DNA of 41,827 bases, taken from contig CAILKE010000048.1 of NCBI GenBank assembly GCA_903834765.1, positions 1-41,827 on the forward strand. The letters are read 5' to 3'. Below the pieces are notes generated by a model. That model was given only the letters and a program-made list of their open reading frames with translations. It was not told the DNA's origin and made no database searches. Of the stretch, positions 18,329 to 26,971 are shown one piece after another (position 1 is the stretch's first letter; each line of letters opens with the position of its first letter). The position numbers and the translations under genes are program-made. Origin of the DNA: an uncultured Bacteroidota bacterium (lineage in GTDB: Bacteria > Bacteroidota > Bacteroidia > B-17B0 > Aurantibacillaceae).

Positions 18329-19744
18329 TTATCGCGGTCTATGTCCAGCCCCACCGCCATTATTTATTGGAGTTGAACCACCATTATTATTATTTGGGGT
18401 AGGTGTATTATTATGCTGCTGATAATTATTATTTCTTAAAGGTTCTTGATAATTTGGTTTTGTTTCAATAGGTTTTGTTTCATATTGATTTCTTGTTGGT
18501 CTTGTATCAATGTTATTATTATTATTAATGTTATTGATTGGCTGTTGTTCGTAGGTATTGTTATTTTGTTGTTGATGATATGAATTGTTATTTCTTACTC
18601 CATTATTACCATTTGTGTTTCCATTCGAATTAGTTGGTGTAGTATAAATATCAGCACTTGGCTCTATTTTATGTGTACCTTGGTTGACTCTTGTAGGTTT
18701 AGTATTTCCGTTATTATCATAAATAACGGATGATTTAATGTTATTTGTATTCTCAATCACATTACCTTTGCTGTCAACTCTGATAGGATTATTTTCATTT
18801 ATGATTTTAACATGAGATAAAGGTTCGAATTTTACAGCTTGATTTTGATGTTCATTAACAGAACTAACAAATCTATTATAGTAGCTGTTGTCATTTGAGT
18901 TAGATGTCATTCCAGCACTAGATGTTCTATGTGCGTTACCTCCTCCGTGAGATCCACGAGGTCCATAAGTATATTGACTGTTGTTATCATAACTGTTGTA
19001 ATAGCCCCAACCATTATTATAACCATTACCATAATAATTTCCATAATATCCACCGTAAGGATTATAACCTCCATATCCATAAGAATTATAACCATAAGCA
19101 CCATATCCATAATAATTTCCATACCCGTATGGATAGTTATTCCATCCGTTATTATAGCCATTATAATAACCATTATAATAACCATTGTAATATCCATAAC
19201 CATAAGAGTTGTTATAGCAATAAGGATTATAGCCATTATAGCCGTAGCTAGGATAGCTATTCCATCCATAACTATTATAAAAATTTGCTTGAGGATTGTA
19301 ACTATAATTATTGTAACTATTTCCCCACCAACTATAACCATTATAAACACTCACGCCATAACTATAAGGGTTTTGGTTGTACCAATAAGAATTTGTGTAA
19401 TAATTATCGTAATAGCTTAATCCGTTGATATTGTTATTGAAACGCTTAACACGCGTTGCGTATTCGTAATCATAATAATCGTCGTATTTAAACTCTCTGT
19501 CTTTGTATGCAGGATTAGCCTCATCTTTTGCTTTCTGAGCAAGCATTATGTTTGACAAAGAATCTGAATAACGTTTGTCGGCTATATCTTTTTGTTTCTT
19601 GCGAATATCTGCAATACGAGCTTCTTCTTTTTTATCTTCAGTTGGATTTGCATACATGTCGTCATTGAAAGAAACTATTTTTTGAGTCGCACATGACGAC
19701 ATTAGCAGAATAGCTAAGCCTGATATTATAACAAACTTGTTCAT
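18329..19744 (-). CDS. Tyr/Asn/Gly-rich low-complexity lipoprotein
   Basis: From the ATG at 19744 (471 residues) it begins with a lipoprotein signal peptide (lipobox LMSSC, acylated Cys18). A charged helical stretch (about 35-80) is followed by a low-complexity core (about 109-260) with near one third Tyr, by my count about 52 of 152 residues, in units such as YYNGYYNGY and YGNYYGYGAYGYNSYGYGG. A last part (about 280-470) is Asn/Thr/Pro/Gln-rich. No catalytic domain is visible. Weakly conserved proteins of this look are, from memory, found near FadL-like genes and proS in Flavobacteriia. It is probably anchored at the outer membrane, and a matrix or adhesive role is only inference. The frame upstream to 19780 adds 12 residues before the signal peptide and was not used. 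Confidence 0.82.
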   Translation of the reverse strand: MNKFVIISGLAILLMSSCATQKIVSFNDDMYANPTEDKKEEARIADIRKKQKDIADKRYSDSLSNIMLAQKAKDEANPAYKDREFKYDDYYDYEYATRVKRFNNNINGLSYYDNYYTNSYWYNQNPYSYGVSVYNGYSWWGNSYNNYSYNPQANFYNSYGWNSYPSYGYNGYNPYCYNNSYGYGYYNGYYNGYYNGYNNGWNNYPYGYGNYYGYGAYGYNSYGYGGYNPYGGYYGNYYGNGYNNGWGYYNSYDNNSQYTYGPRGSHGGGNAHRTSSAGMTSNSNDNSYYNRFVSSVNEHQNQAVKFEPLSHVKIINENNPIRVDSKGNVIENTNNIKSSVIYDNNGNTKPTRVNQGTHKIEPSADIYTTPTNSNGNTNGNNGVRNNNSYHQQQNNNTYEQQPINNINNNNNIDTRPTRNQYETKPIETKPNYQEPLRNNNYQQHNNTPTPNNNNGGSTPINNGGGAGHRPR

Positions 19745-19771
19745 GTTATTAGTTTTTAAATTATGAGATGA

Positions 19772-19800
19772 TTGAAACATCTAATAAAAGTTTAAATTTG
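19772..19800 (+). promoter_or_regulatory. Promoter of proS
   Basis: TTG (19772-19774), 18 nt, then TAAATTTG (19793-19800), a full -7 match. It predicts a leader of about 70 nt before the ATG at 19880, containing the palindrome at 19814-19827. Confidence 0.55.
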
Positions 19801-19813
19801 CACGGGAATGCAC

Positions 19814-19827
19814 TTGTAAATTTACAA
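19814..19827. promoter_or_regulatory. Palindrome in the proS leader / lipoprotein promoter region
   Basis: TTGTAAATTTACAA is a perfect 14-bp palindrome, flanked by CACTT (19811-19815, overlapping it) and AAGTG (19831-19835). It sits between the divergent proS and lipoprotein starts and could be a regulator site or simply AT-rich chance symmetry. Confidence 0.3.
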
Positions 19828-19879
19828 AATAAGTGCCATCAATTTTATAATAATTTTATTTTAACATTTGTTAATAAAT

Positions 19880-21358
19880 ATGAGTAAAGAACTTACAACA
19901 CGCGCTGAAGATTATAGTAAGTGGTATAATGATTTAGTAGTAAAAGCAGATTTAGCTGATCACTCTGCCGTAAGAGGCTGTATGGTTATTAAACCACACG
20001 GATATGCAATTTGGGAAAATATACAACAAACGTTAGATAAAATGTTTAAGGATACAGGACATGTTAACGCTTACTTTCCATTGTTTATTCCAAAAAGTTT
20101 ATTTGAAGCTGAAGAAAAAAATGCGGAAGGTTTTGCAAAGGAATGTGCTGTTGTTACTCATTATCGTTTAAAAACAAATCCAAATGATAAAACAAAGTTA
20201 ATTGTTGATCCAGAAGCGAAGCTAGAGGAAGAGCTTATTGTTCGTCCTACAAGCGAAGCTATTATTTGGAATACATACAAAGGTTGGATACAATCCTATA
20301 GAGATTTACCTTTATTAATTAATCAATGGGCTAATGTAGTTCGTTGGGAAATGCGTACTCGTTTGTTTTTGCGTACAGCCGAATTTCTATGGCAGGAGGG
20401 GCATACAGCTCATGCTACTAAAGAAGAAGCGATAATAGAAACAAAACAAATGTTAGATGTATATGCTGATTTTGTTGAAAATTGGATGGCTGTGCCTGTT
20501 GTAAAAGGAGTAAAAACAGCTAACGAGCGCTTTGCTGGAGCAGATGATACGTATTGTATTGAAGCATTAATGCAGGATGGCAAAGCTTTACAAGCTGGTA
20601 CATCACACTTTTTAGGACAAAATTTTGCTAAAGCATTTGATGTTAAATTTGTAACTAAAGAAAATAAACAAGAATTTGTTTGGGCAACTTCTTGGGGAGT
20701 ATCTACTCGTTTGATGGGCGCTTTAATTATGAGTCATAGTGATGATAACGGATTGGTAATACCTCCAAAATTAGCGCCTAATCAGGTAGTGATTATCCCC
20801 ATTTATAAGGGAGACGAAGGATTAGCTAAAGTAAATGAAGTGGCTTTGCAAATAAAATCAAAATTAAATGCCAAAGGTATTAGTGTAAAATACGATAATA
20901 GAGATACTCAACGTCCAGGTTGGAAATTTGCAGAATATGAATTAAAAGGTGTGCCTGTCCGTATAGCAATAGGAGAGCGTGATTTGGCTAATGGAACAGT
21001 TGAAGTTGCCAGAAGAGATACTTTATCAAAGGAAACAGTTAGTATTGATGGTATCGATTCATTAATTGAAAAATTATTGGTAGATATACAGACTAATTTA
21101 TTAGAACGTGCAAAGCAACGTACACAGAATTTAACTACAAAAGTAAATTCGTACGAAGAATTTAAAAAAGTATTAGATGAAAAAACTGGCTTTGTATTAG
21201 CTCATTGGGATGGTTCTTCAGAAACAGAAGAAAAAATTAAAGAAGAAACAAAAGCAACTATTCGATGTATTCCTTTGAATAATGAACAGGAAGTTGGTGT
21301 TTGTATATATAGCGGAAAGCCTAGTACACAAAGAGTTTTGTTTGCAAGAGCTTATTAA
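19880..21358 (+). CDS. proS: Proline-tRNA ligase (archaeal/eukaryote-type)
   Basis: Charges tRNA-Pro with proline in the cytoplasm. From the ATG at 19880 it has 492 residues, the length of the short ProRS class that lacks the inserted editing domain and is usual in Bacteroidota. Visible parts are the N-terminal [20 protein letters not shown], class II motif 2 region ([20 protein letters not shown], then [20 protein letters not shown]), [10 protein letters not shown], motif 3 ([20 protein letters not shown]) and an anticodon-binding C-half. A TTG start four codons upstream (19868) is possible but not preferred. Divergent from the Tyr-rich lipoprotein gene. Confidence 0.97.
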   Translation: MSKELTTRAEDYSKWYNDLVVKADLADHSAVRGCMVIKPHGYAIWENIQQTLDKMFKDTGHVNAYFPLFIPKSLFEAEEKNAEGFAKECAVVTHYRLKTNPNDKTKLIVDPEAKLEEELIVRPTSEAIIWNTYKGWIQSYRDLPLLINQWANVVRWEMRTRLFLRTAEFLWQEGHTAHATKEEAIIETKQMLDVYADFVENWMAVPVVKGVKTANERFAGADDTYCIEALMQDGKALQAGTSHFLGQNFAKAFDVKFVTKENKQEFVWATSWGVSTRLMGALIMSHSDDNGLVIPPKLAPNQVVIIPIYKGDEGLAKVNEVALQIKSKLNAKGISVKYDNRDTQRPGWKFAEYELKGVPVRIAIGERDLANGTVEVARRDTLSKETVSIDGIDSLIEKLLVDIQTNLLERAKQRTQNLTTKVNSYEEFKKVLDEKTGFVLAHWDGSSETEEKIKEETKATIRCIPLNNEQEVGVCIYSGKPSTQRVLFARAY

Positions 21359-21383
21359 TTCCTTATTTTTTTAGTTACATTAA

Positions 21384-21402
21384 AAATGCTCTTGAAGCAT
21401 TT
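21384..21402 (-). terminator. Weak terminator after the beta-helix lipoprotein
   Basis: AAATGCT (21384-21390) pairs with AGCATTT (21396-21402) around a 5-base loop; on the minus strand TTTTTAATG follows. It lies about 100 bases beyond the stop at 21506. The stem is short. Confidence 0.4.
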
Positions 21403-21505
21403 AAAAAAAAATTGGAATTTAAATTAGTACGAGTTTTAATACTAGCCCAGGATATGAAAGATATTTAAATGATAGTAATAATTAACTATTTATTTACAAA
21501 TACTT

Positions 21506-22987
21506 TTATTCATAAGCTCCAGCGCTTGGAGGAGATGAACGAGGAACATTAGATATATCTGAACTGAGTATCGGATAGATGGATATGAAAGTTGTATTAC
21601 CAATACCCTTAGCTGCAGATGATGTATTACTCAATTTAAAATTATAAGTTGATGGATCGACAAACTGAGCGGATTGATTAAATACATTACTAACTGAAGT
21701 TGTTCCAGTAAAAGCTGCAGTTTTAATTAAACAGCTATTAAATTGATATATTTTTGGTATGTAGGGATTGGGATTTCTAACATCAACCTCTAGTTCATTG
21801 CCCGCAGAGCCATCAATGATACAGTTTCCAAAATACAGGCTATCATATTGCGAAATATTGGTACCATCGTAATTATCGAGATGCACGCAAGGTTGAGAGC
21901 CTCTGCCACCATCTTTATTGAAATAATTAGCAAAGGTGTTGTGGAAGAAAACAGCATTACCTCCATTTGTAATGGCTGCGCAATATTCTTTACAATTACT
22001 AATGACATTATTGGCTGCCCAAATATTAAAAAATGAGGTGTAAAGTCCCCATTTAGAACAGTTTTTGATAATGGTGTTTGTTAATTTTACTTTGGTTGGC
22101 TGAGAAGCATTTAATAAAATATCAGCTTGTAAGCCAATAAATCCATTTTTGATGATTGCGTAATTGATGTAATTATCGGTATGACCTTCGTTTATCCAAA
22201 TACGATCCCATTGTCCCGGTAAATCAGTATAATCGGCTTCTCTTCTGTCTCCTTGAAAGGTAACTTCATTACCATAAGTGCCATTTACTTGTAAGGTCCC
22301 GTACCTATATACCCATAAACCAGCATTTTGATGAAAGTATACTTTGACACCTGGATTAATCACTAATTTTTGAAGCGAATCAACTACTAACCAACCATAT
22401 ATAACATGTGGCTTATCGTCGTCAGGTTGACCCAACGCTCCACCTCCCCATGTAACAGTTACGGCAGTTGTTAGAGAAGATACCGTAGAGTATGGTAAAA
22501 AGCCTGTTTGATATTGAATAGCCTTATTTGGATAATGGTAGTGTGCATCTTGTCCCCATGCTTCGAGGGCAACTGATTGTTGATTACCATTAACGTCAAA
22601 TAAAATTTTATCTTGAATAATTAAGGGGCTTAAAGCATTTGTAGGATTTACATTGACTTGAATAAAAATAAAAACACTATCGTTTGCTAATATCTCCACA
22701 TTTGTAACTTCTTTGCCGGATACTCCATCTACATTCATAATGAATTGTGAAGAAGAACCCTGTTCTAATCTTACAGATGATATATTTATTTTTTGACTAT
22801 TCAAGTTTCTAACTCTGATTTGGCGGGTAGCAGAGCCAATGGTTGTAAAAACGGTGTCAAATAACACTGAATCTTGGGAAAATGAAACGCTAGCTGAAGG
22901 GTCGGTTAATAGTTTGTCTTTTTTACAAGAAATAAAGCAAAAAGATAAACACAAAGTGGAAATTAGTATGATAATTAGGCGAGTCAT
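21506..22987 (-). CDS. Lipoprotein with right-handed beta-helix domain
   Basis: A 493-residue lipoprotein (lipobox CFISC, acylated Cys21). Residues about 30-130 look like an Ig-like ASH/choice-of-anchor module (SVLFDTVFTTIGSATRQIRV, then NDSVFIFIQVNVNPT). Residues about 190-400 show a parallel beta-helix pattern with repeated short strands and Asn ladders (GYGTLQVNGTYGNEVTFQGD-like, then NYAIIKNGFIGLQADILLN and KLTNTIIKNCSKWGLY), as in pectate-lyase-fold proteins. The end, SPPSAGAYE, is common for this family in Bacteroidota. It is probably on the outer-membrane surface. Carbohydrate binding or cleavage is a family possibility, but no active-site residues can be assigned. ATG start, monocistronic. 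Confidence 0.85.
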   Translation of the reverse strand: MTRLIIILISTLCLSFCFISCKKDKLLTDPSASVSFSQDSVLFDTVFTTIGSATRQIRVRNLNSQKINISSVRLEQGSSSQFIMNVDGVSGKEVTNVEILANDSVFIFIQVNVNPTNALSPLIIQDKILFDVNGNQQSVALEAWGQDAHYHYPNKAIQYQTGFLPYSTVSSLTTAVTVTWGGGALGQPDDDKPHVIYGWLVVDSLQKLVINPGVKVYFHQNAGLWVYRYGTLQVNGTYGNEVTFQGDRREADYTDLPGQWDRIWINEGHTDNYINYAIIKNGFIGLQADILLNASQPTKVKLTNTIIKNCSKWGLYTSFFNIWAANNVISNCKEYCAAITNGGNAVFFHNTFANYFNKDGGRGSQPCVHLDNYDGTNISQYDSLYFGNCIIDGSAGNELEVDVRNPNPYIPKIYQFNSCLIKTAAFTGTTSVSNVFNQSAQFVDPSTYNFKLSNTSSAAKGIGNTTFISIYPILSSDISNVPRSSPPSAGAYE

Positions 22988-23050
22988 AAGGCAAATTTAT
23001 AATATTAATAACGGTAATTGAGGAATTTTATTTTATTTTAAAAATAATAG

Positions 23051-23079
23051 TTGTGTTTTAGAGTTTTTTACTATATTTG
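23051..23079 (+). promoter_or_regulatory. Consensus promoter of rpmE2
   Basis: TTG (23051-23053), 18 nt, then TATATTTG (23072-23079), a full match to the Bacteroidota -33/-7 pattern. The predicted leader is about 33 nt. Confidence 0.7.
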
Positions 23080-23118
23080 CATTCCAAATTTTTGAATAAT
23101 AAATAAGATTAAAATAAA

Positions 23119-23370
23119 ATGAAAGCAGAAATTCACCCAGAAAACTACAGACTTTGTGTATTTAAAGATATGTCTAACGGATACTCATTTTTAACTAAGT
23201 CATGTTCAGATACTAAAGATACTATCGTTCATGAAGATGGTATAGAATATCCATTAGTAAAATTAGATATTTCAATGACATCTCATCCGTTTTATACTGG
23301 TAAACAAATGTTAGTTGATACAGCGGGTCGTATTGATAAATTTAAAACTCGTTACTCTAAAAAAGCTTAA
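23119..23370 (+). CDS. rpmE2: Ribosomal protein L31, type B
   Basis: A protein of the large ribosomal subunit. The 83-residue sequence begins KAEIHPENYRLCVFKDMSNG and contains SHPFYTGKQ and the VDTAGRIDKF ending of the type B (zinc-free, CxxC-lacking) form; the two Cys (in YRLCVF and TKSCSD) are not in a zinc-binding CxxC arrangement. ATG start, with its own promoter and a strong terminator, hence monocistronic. Confidence 0.97.
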   Translation: MKAEIHPENYRLCVFKDMSNGYSFLTKSCSDTKDTIVHEDGIEYPLVKLDISMTSHPFYTGKQMLVDTAGRIDKFKTRYSKKA

Positions 23371-23392
23371 TTATTTTTTAGTTATACTATTT

Positions 23393-23428
23393 AAAATCCA
23401 TTCGTTTATGCGAATGGATTTTTTTTAT
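23393..23428 (+). terminator. Rho-independent terminator of rpmE2
   Basis: A 12-bp perfect stem (AAAATCCATTCG at 23393-23404 with CGAATGGATTTT at 23411-23422), a 6-base loop and a T run. Confidence 0.88.
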
Positions 23429-23446
23429 TATATTACCTTAGCATAA

Positions 23447-24481
23447 ATGAAGTTTTTGTTTTTATATACTGAAATAGCTGAATATTTTTTAGCGTGTTGT
23501 CATGAATTAACTAAGCATGGAGAGGTTCATATTGTTAGATGGGCTGTCAACAAAGAAGCTCCATTTAAATTTCAATTTAATGAACATATTAAAATTTATA
23601 ATAAGGAAAACTATAATATCAAGGAATTACAAGAGTTAGTAAAGACAATTAATCCTTCAATTATAATTTGTAGTGGTTGGATTGATAGGGATTATTTAAA
23701 AATTACAAAAACGTATTACGGAAAAATACCAACAGTTATGACTTGCGATACGCATTGGACCGGAAGTTTGAAGCAGCAAATTGCAAGAGTACTTAGTAGA
23801 TTTACTTTATTAAAAACATTTTCGCATGCTTGGGTTCCAGGTCAATCGCAAAAACAATATGCGCTGAGATTGGGATTTAAAGTTGGAAAGATACTCACTG
23901 GTTTTTACAGTTGTGATTTAATGCGTTTTGAATCAATTTATCAAAATCAGTTTCAGCAAAAACAAAAACAGTTTCCTAAACGATTTTTATTTGTTGGAAG
24001 ATATGTTGAATTAAAAGGCATAAAAGAATTATGGAAAGCATTTATTGATTTAAATGATGAACAACCAAATGATTGGGAATTGTGGTGTTTAGGTGTTGGA
24101 GATATAACTCCAATCAAACACCCTAAGATTAAACATTTTGGTTTTGTGCAACCTTCTGATTTATCATCATATGCAAAGCAAACTGGTGTTTTTGTGTTGC
24201 CAAGCCGTTTTGAACCATGGGGTGTTGTTGTGCATGAATACGCTGCTTCTGGTTTTCCGCTTTTGTTAAGCAACCAAGTAGGGGCGAAAGAGCAGTTTTT
24301 ACATGTAGATAAAAATGGTTTTGAATTTGAAGCAGGAAATATGGAATCAATTAAATTAGCATTAAAAAAAGTAATGGCTTTAAAGGATATTCAATTGCTT
24401 GATATGGGAGCAACATCAAATAAATTATCAAAATCTATATCGCCAAAAACTTGGGTAGATAGTTTACTTAGGATTTTGTAA
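23447..24481 (+). CDS. GT4-family glycosyltransferase
   Basis: A GT-B glycosyltransferase of 344 residues. The N-half is short (MKFLFLYTEIAEYFLACC, then IIICSGWIDRDYLK and TCDTHWTGSLKQQ, about 99-111), and the C-half shows RFLFVGRYVELKGIKELWKA (about 180-199), LWCLGVGD, and the donor-site region VLPSRFEPWGVVVHEYAASG (about 251-270). The acceptor and donor are unknown; a role in surface or exopolysaccharide synthesis is suggested only by the polymerase-like gene 1.4 kb away. ATG start. Its stop is 2 bases from that of the convergent purC. Confidence 0.9.
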   Translation: MKFLFLYTEIAEYFLACCHELTKHGEVHIVRWAVNKEAPFKFQFNEHIKIYNKENYNIKELQELVKTINPSIIICSGWIDRDYLKITKTYYGKIPTVMTCDTHWTGSLKQQIARVLSRFTLLKTFSHAWVPGQSQKQYALRLGFKVGKILTGFYSCDLMRFESIYQNQFQQKQKQFPKRFLFVGRYVELKGIKELWKAFIDLNDEQPNDWELWCLGVGDITPIKHPKIKHFGFVQPSDLSSYAKQTGVFVLPSRFEPWGVVVHEYAASGFPLLLSNQVGAKEQFLHVDKNGFEFEAGNMESIKLALKKVMALKDIQLLDMGATSNKLSKSISPKTWVDSLLRIL

Positions 24482-24483
24482 AA

Positions 24484-25419
24484 CTAAAGTGCGGCTAAAA
24501 TGTTTTTTTCAACGCGCTCCAATAAATTATCTGTAGGATATTTTATAAACTTATCGCCTGTTACTTTTTCGTATAGTTCGATGTAACGTTCGGAAATTTC
24601 ATTTACCCAAGCATCACTCATTTCAGGAATTTGTTGTCCTTCTTTACCTTGAAAACCATTGTCAATTAGCCAACGACGAACAAACTCTTTACTAAGTTGT
24701 TTTTGTTCTTCGTTATTATCTTGTCGTTTTTGGTATCCTTCTAAATAAAAATAACGTGAAGAATCTGGCGTATGAATTTCGTCCATTAAATATATTTTAC
24801 CATCACATAATCCAAATTCATATTTTGTGTCAACTAAAATAAGCCCCATTTTATTTGCTATTTCCTGACCACGAGCATACAATTTGCGAGTATAATCTTC
24901 TAATTGGTTGTAATGCGCTTCAGATACTATACCTTGCTTTAAAATTTCTTCTCTACTAATATCTTCATCATGCCCTACAGAAGCCTTTGTAGTTGGTGTA
25001 ATAATTGGTTCTGGAAATTTATCATTTTCTTTTAATCCGTCTGGTAAGATAACACCACATAATGTTCTTAATCCGTTATTATAAGTTCTTGCAGCATGCC
25101 CTGCTAAATAGCCACGAATAACCATTTCAACTTTAAATGGCTGGCAAACTCTACCTATACTAACTACTGGATCTGGCACAGCTATTACCCAATTTGGGAT
25201 AATATCTTTTGTTGCTTCTAAAAACTTAGATGCAATTTGATTTAATACTTGTCCTTTGTAAGGTATTCCTTTAGGTAAAACTACGTCAAAAGCACTTATA
25301 CGATCACTTGCCACCATTACTAATAATTTATCATCAATATTATAGACATCTCTTACTTTGCCTTTATAATAACTTTTTTGTTTTGGAAAATTAAAATGAG
25401 TAACAGTTAATGCTGACAT
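24484..25419 (-). CDS. purC: Phosphoribosylaminoimidazole-succinocarboxamide synthase
   Basis: Joins CAIR and aspartate with ATP in purine synthesis. The 311-residue length is that of the longer, yeast ADE1-like form. Visible motifs are YKGKVRDVY (about 18-26), [10 protein letters not shown] (about 37-46), the [10 protein letters not shown] segment, [12 protein letters not shown] and the conserved [11 protein letters not shown] (about 213-223). ATG start. The upstream neighbour on the same strand is the O-antigen ligase-like gene, whose stop is 36 bases from the purC start; cotranscription is possible but functionally unexpected. Confidence 0.97.
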   Translation of the reverse strand: MSALTVTHFNFPKQKSYYKGKVRDVYNIDDKLLVMVASDRISAFDVVLPKGIPYKGQVLNQIASKFLEATKDIIPNWVIAVPDPVVSIGRVCQPFKVEMVIRGYLAGHAARTYNNGLRTLCGVILPDGLKENDKFPEPIITPTTKASVGHDEDISREEILKQGIVSEAHYNQLEDYTRKLYARGQEIANKMGLILVDTKYEFGLCDGKIYLMDEIHTPDSSRYFYLEGYQKRQDNNEEQKQLSKEFVRRWLIDNGFQGKEGQQIPEMSDAWVNEISERYIELYEKVTGDKFIKYPTDNLLERVEKNILAAL

Positions 25420-25454
25420 AATTATTTATTTTGAGATCGTAAATATAGAAAATA

Positions 25455-26840
25455 TTAAAGGATGTTATTCTGATTCATTGTTTTAATGGATGAATTTTCA
25501 ATAGCTGCTGCTTCTTTTTTAAGATGATATTCTTCAGTTTTTTTTAAGTAATCTTCTTTGGTGTAGTAATATAACCACATATAGGCCATAAAGCCACCAT
25601 ACGTGTAATTTCCTTGCCTAGCTAACTGTAATAAAATAATTATTAATACAGCGTTAGAAATAAGCCAATGATAATCACTTATTTCATTCTCAGCATCTTT
25701 TTTGATGTAATAATTTTTGATAAACAAAAACATAAATATAATGCCAAATAAACCAGTTTCTGAAACAATTCGTAAGAGCATAGAATTTGCATCAGATGAA
25801 TTATTTTTATATTCATTACCCATATAAGAATTGAGATTATATTTTTCGAATGCAATACCATGAGATCCTAATCCTGAACCAAATAAAGGATTACGAATAA
25901 AGTTTTCTTTAGCAACCACAAAATTGTTGTACTGCACAAAACTAGAACCGTGAATTTTTCCTAAGATATTTATTTTATGAGTCATCTGTTGCATGGCTCC
26001 TCCTTGGGATTGTATTGTTCCTTCTTTTTCTAAAATACCTTCAATATAAAGAGCACTTACTCCATCTATTCGTGATTTAAACTCATCTACATTATTATAT
26101 AAATAATAAAAAATAATGAAAATTGCAGGTACGGCAAATATTAAATACCTTACTATACCATAGTTGATTAATAATAAAATTACTACGAATAATATCCCTA
26201 AATATGCTACAGAGGAAAATGTTAATAAATATGTTATAGCAATTAAAATAGATTTATTTCTATTTATAAAATAAGAAGTTCTGAAAAATAAATTATAAAT
26301 TGAAATAAAAAAGGCAGGACCAATTGTAGACGCTACATAAGAAGGCTCACTAAAAAAACCATTAACACGCAGCCCAAAAAAACCTCCATCAGCTAATCCC
26401 CATTTATTTAATCCTAAATAGCGATAATCAAAACCATACTTGAAACCAATATTAAATGAAATCAGCTGAATAAGGCATATAACGCAAGATATTAAACAGA
26501 AATTTATATAAATAGAGAAGAATTTTTCAATATCTCTATCGTAATATTCAAATACATAATAAAAGAATAATACACCTATAAAAATATTTACATATATCTT
26601 TAAAAAGTCCGAAAATGTATCATTTTCAAAAAAAATATTTATAAACCCGAATATTAATAACGGAACGAAAATGTAAAATATTTGTGTCGGAAATCGATAC
26701 TTAAAACTAAAAATTAATAATAGTATAATTAATGGGATATAATTAACATAAAATTCAAAAGCAAATTGTCTTTTAAATATGATGATACTGCTGAAAAATA
26801 AAATGGAAAAAATACCAAAGTCTATGAGCCTTTTTAACAT
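25455..26840 (-). CDS. O-antigen ligase/polymerase-like membrane protein
   Basis: From the ATG at 26840 it has 461 residues with about 10-12 membrane helices and a long loop (about 215-335) that contains GSGLGSHGIAFEKYN, the region found in Wzy/O-antigen ligase-like proteins. It therefore probably polymerises or ligates a surface glycan in the inner membrane. Glycan type unknown; no flippase lies nearby. The frame is open to 26912, but the extra 24 residues (rich in Ile, Lys and Tyr) precede the natural first helix and were not used. It is strongly AT-rich, which may simply reflect a membrane protein in this genome. Confidence 0.8.
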   Translation of the reverse strand: MLKRLIDFGIFSILFFSSIIIFKRQFAFEFYVNYIPLIILLLIFSFKYRFPTQIFYIFVPLLIFGFINIFFENDTFSDFLKIYVNIFIGVLFFYYVFEYYDRDIEKFFSIYINFCLISCVICLIQLISFNIGFKYGFDYRYLGLNKWGLADGGFFGLRVNGFFSEPSYVASTIGPAFFISIYNLFFRTSYFINRNKSILIAITYLLTFSSVAYLGILFVVILLLINYGIVRYLIFAVPAIFIIFYYLYNNVDEFKSRIDGVSALYIEGILEKEGTIQSQGGAMQQMTHKINILGKIHGSSFVQYNNFVVAKENFIRNPLFGSGLGSHGIAFEKYNLNSYMGNEYKNNSSDANSMLLRIVSETGLFGIIFMFLFIKNYYIKKDAENEISDYHWLISNAVLIIILLQLARQGNYTYGGFMAYMWLYYYTKEDYLKKTEEYHLKKEAAAIENSSIKTMNQNNIL

Positions 26841-26971
26841 TAGATAAATGTAAGCTTTTAAAATTATTTTAGTATTGATCTTGTAAAAAAAATGAATAAA
26901 ATATATAATCAAACAGAGTGTTTTCGTTCATGAAAAAACTGTAATTTCGCTTATCTTAAAAATCTAAAATT

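Noticed and set aside
18907-19420. Long open frames of Ile/Met- or His-rich protein on both strands over the Tyr-rich lipoprotein gene
   Set aside because: They are produced by the repetitive TAT/AAT/GGT codons of that gene read in other frames; they lack starts in a sensible context and protein-like composition.
19801-19879. T-box or other tRNA-sensing leader before proS
   Set aside because: The leader is short, has only an AT-rich palindrome, and no T-box consensus or terminator; T-boxes are not expected in Bacteroidota.
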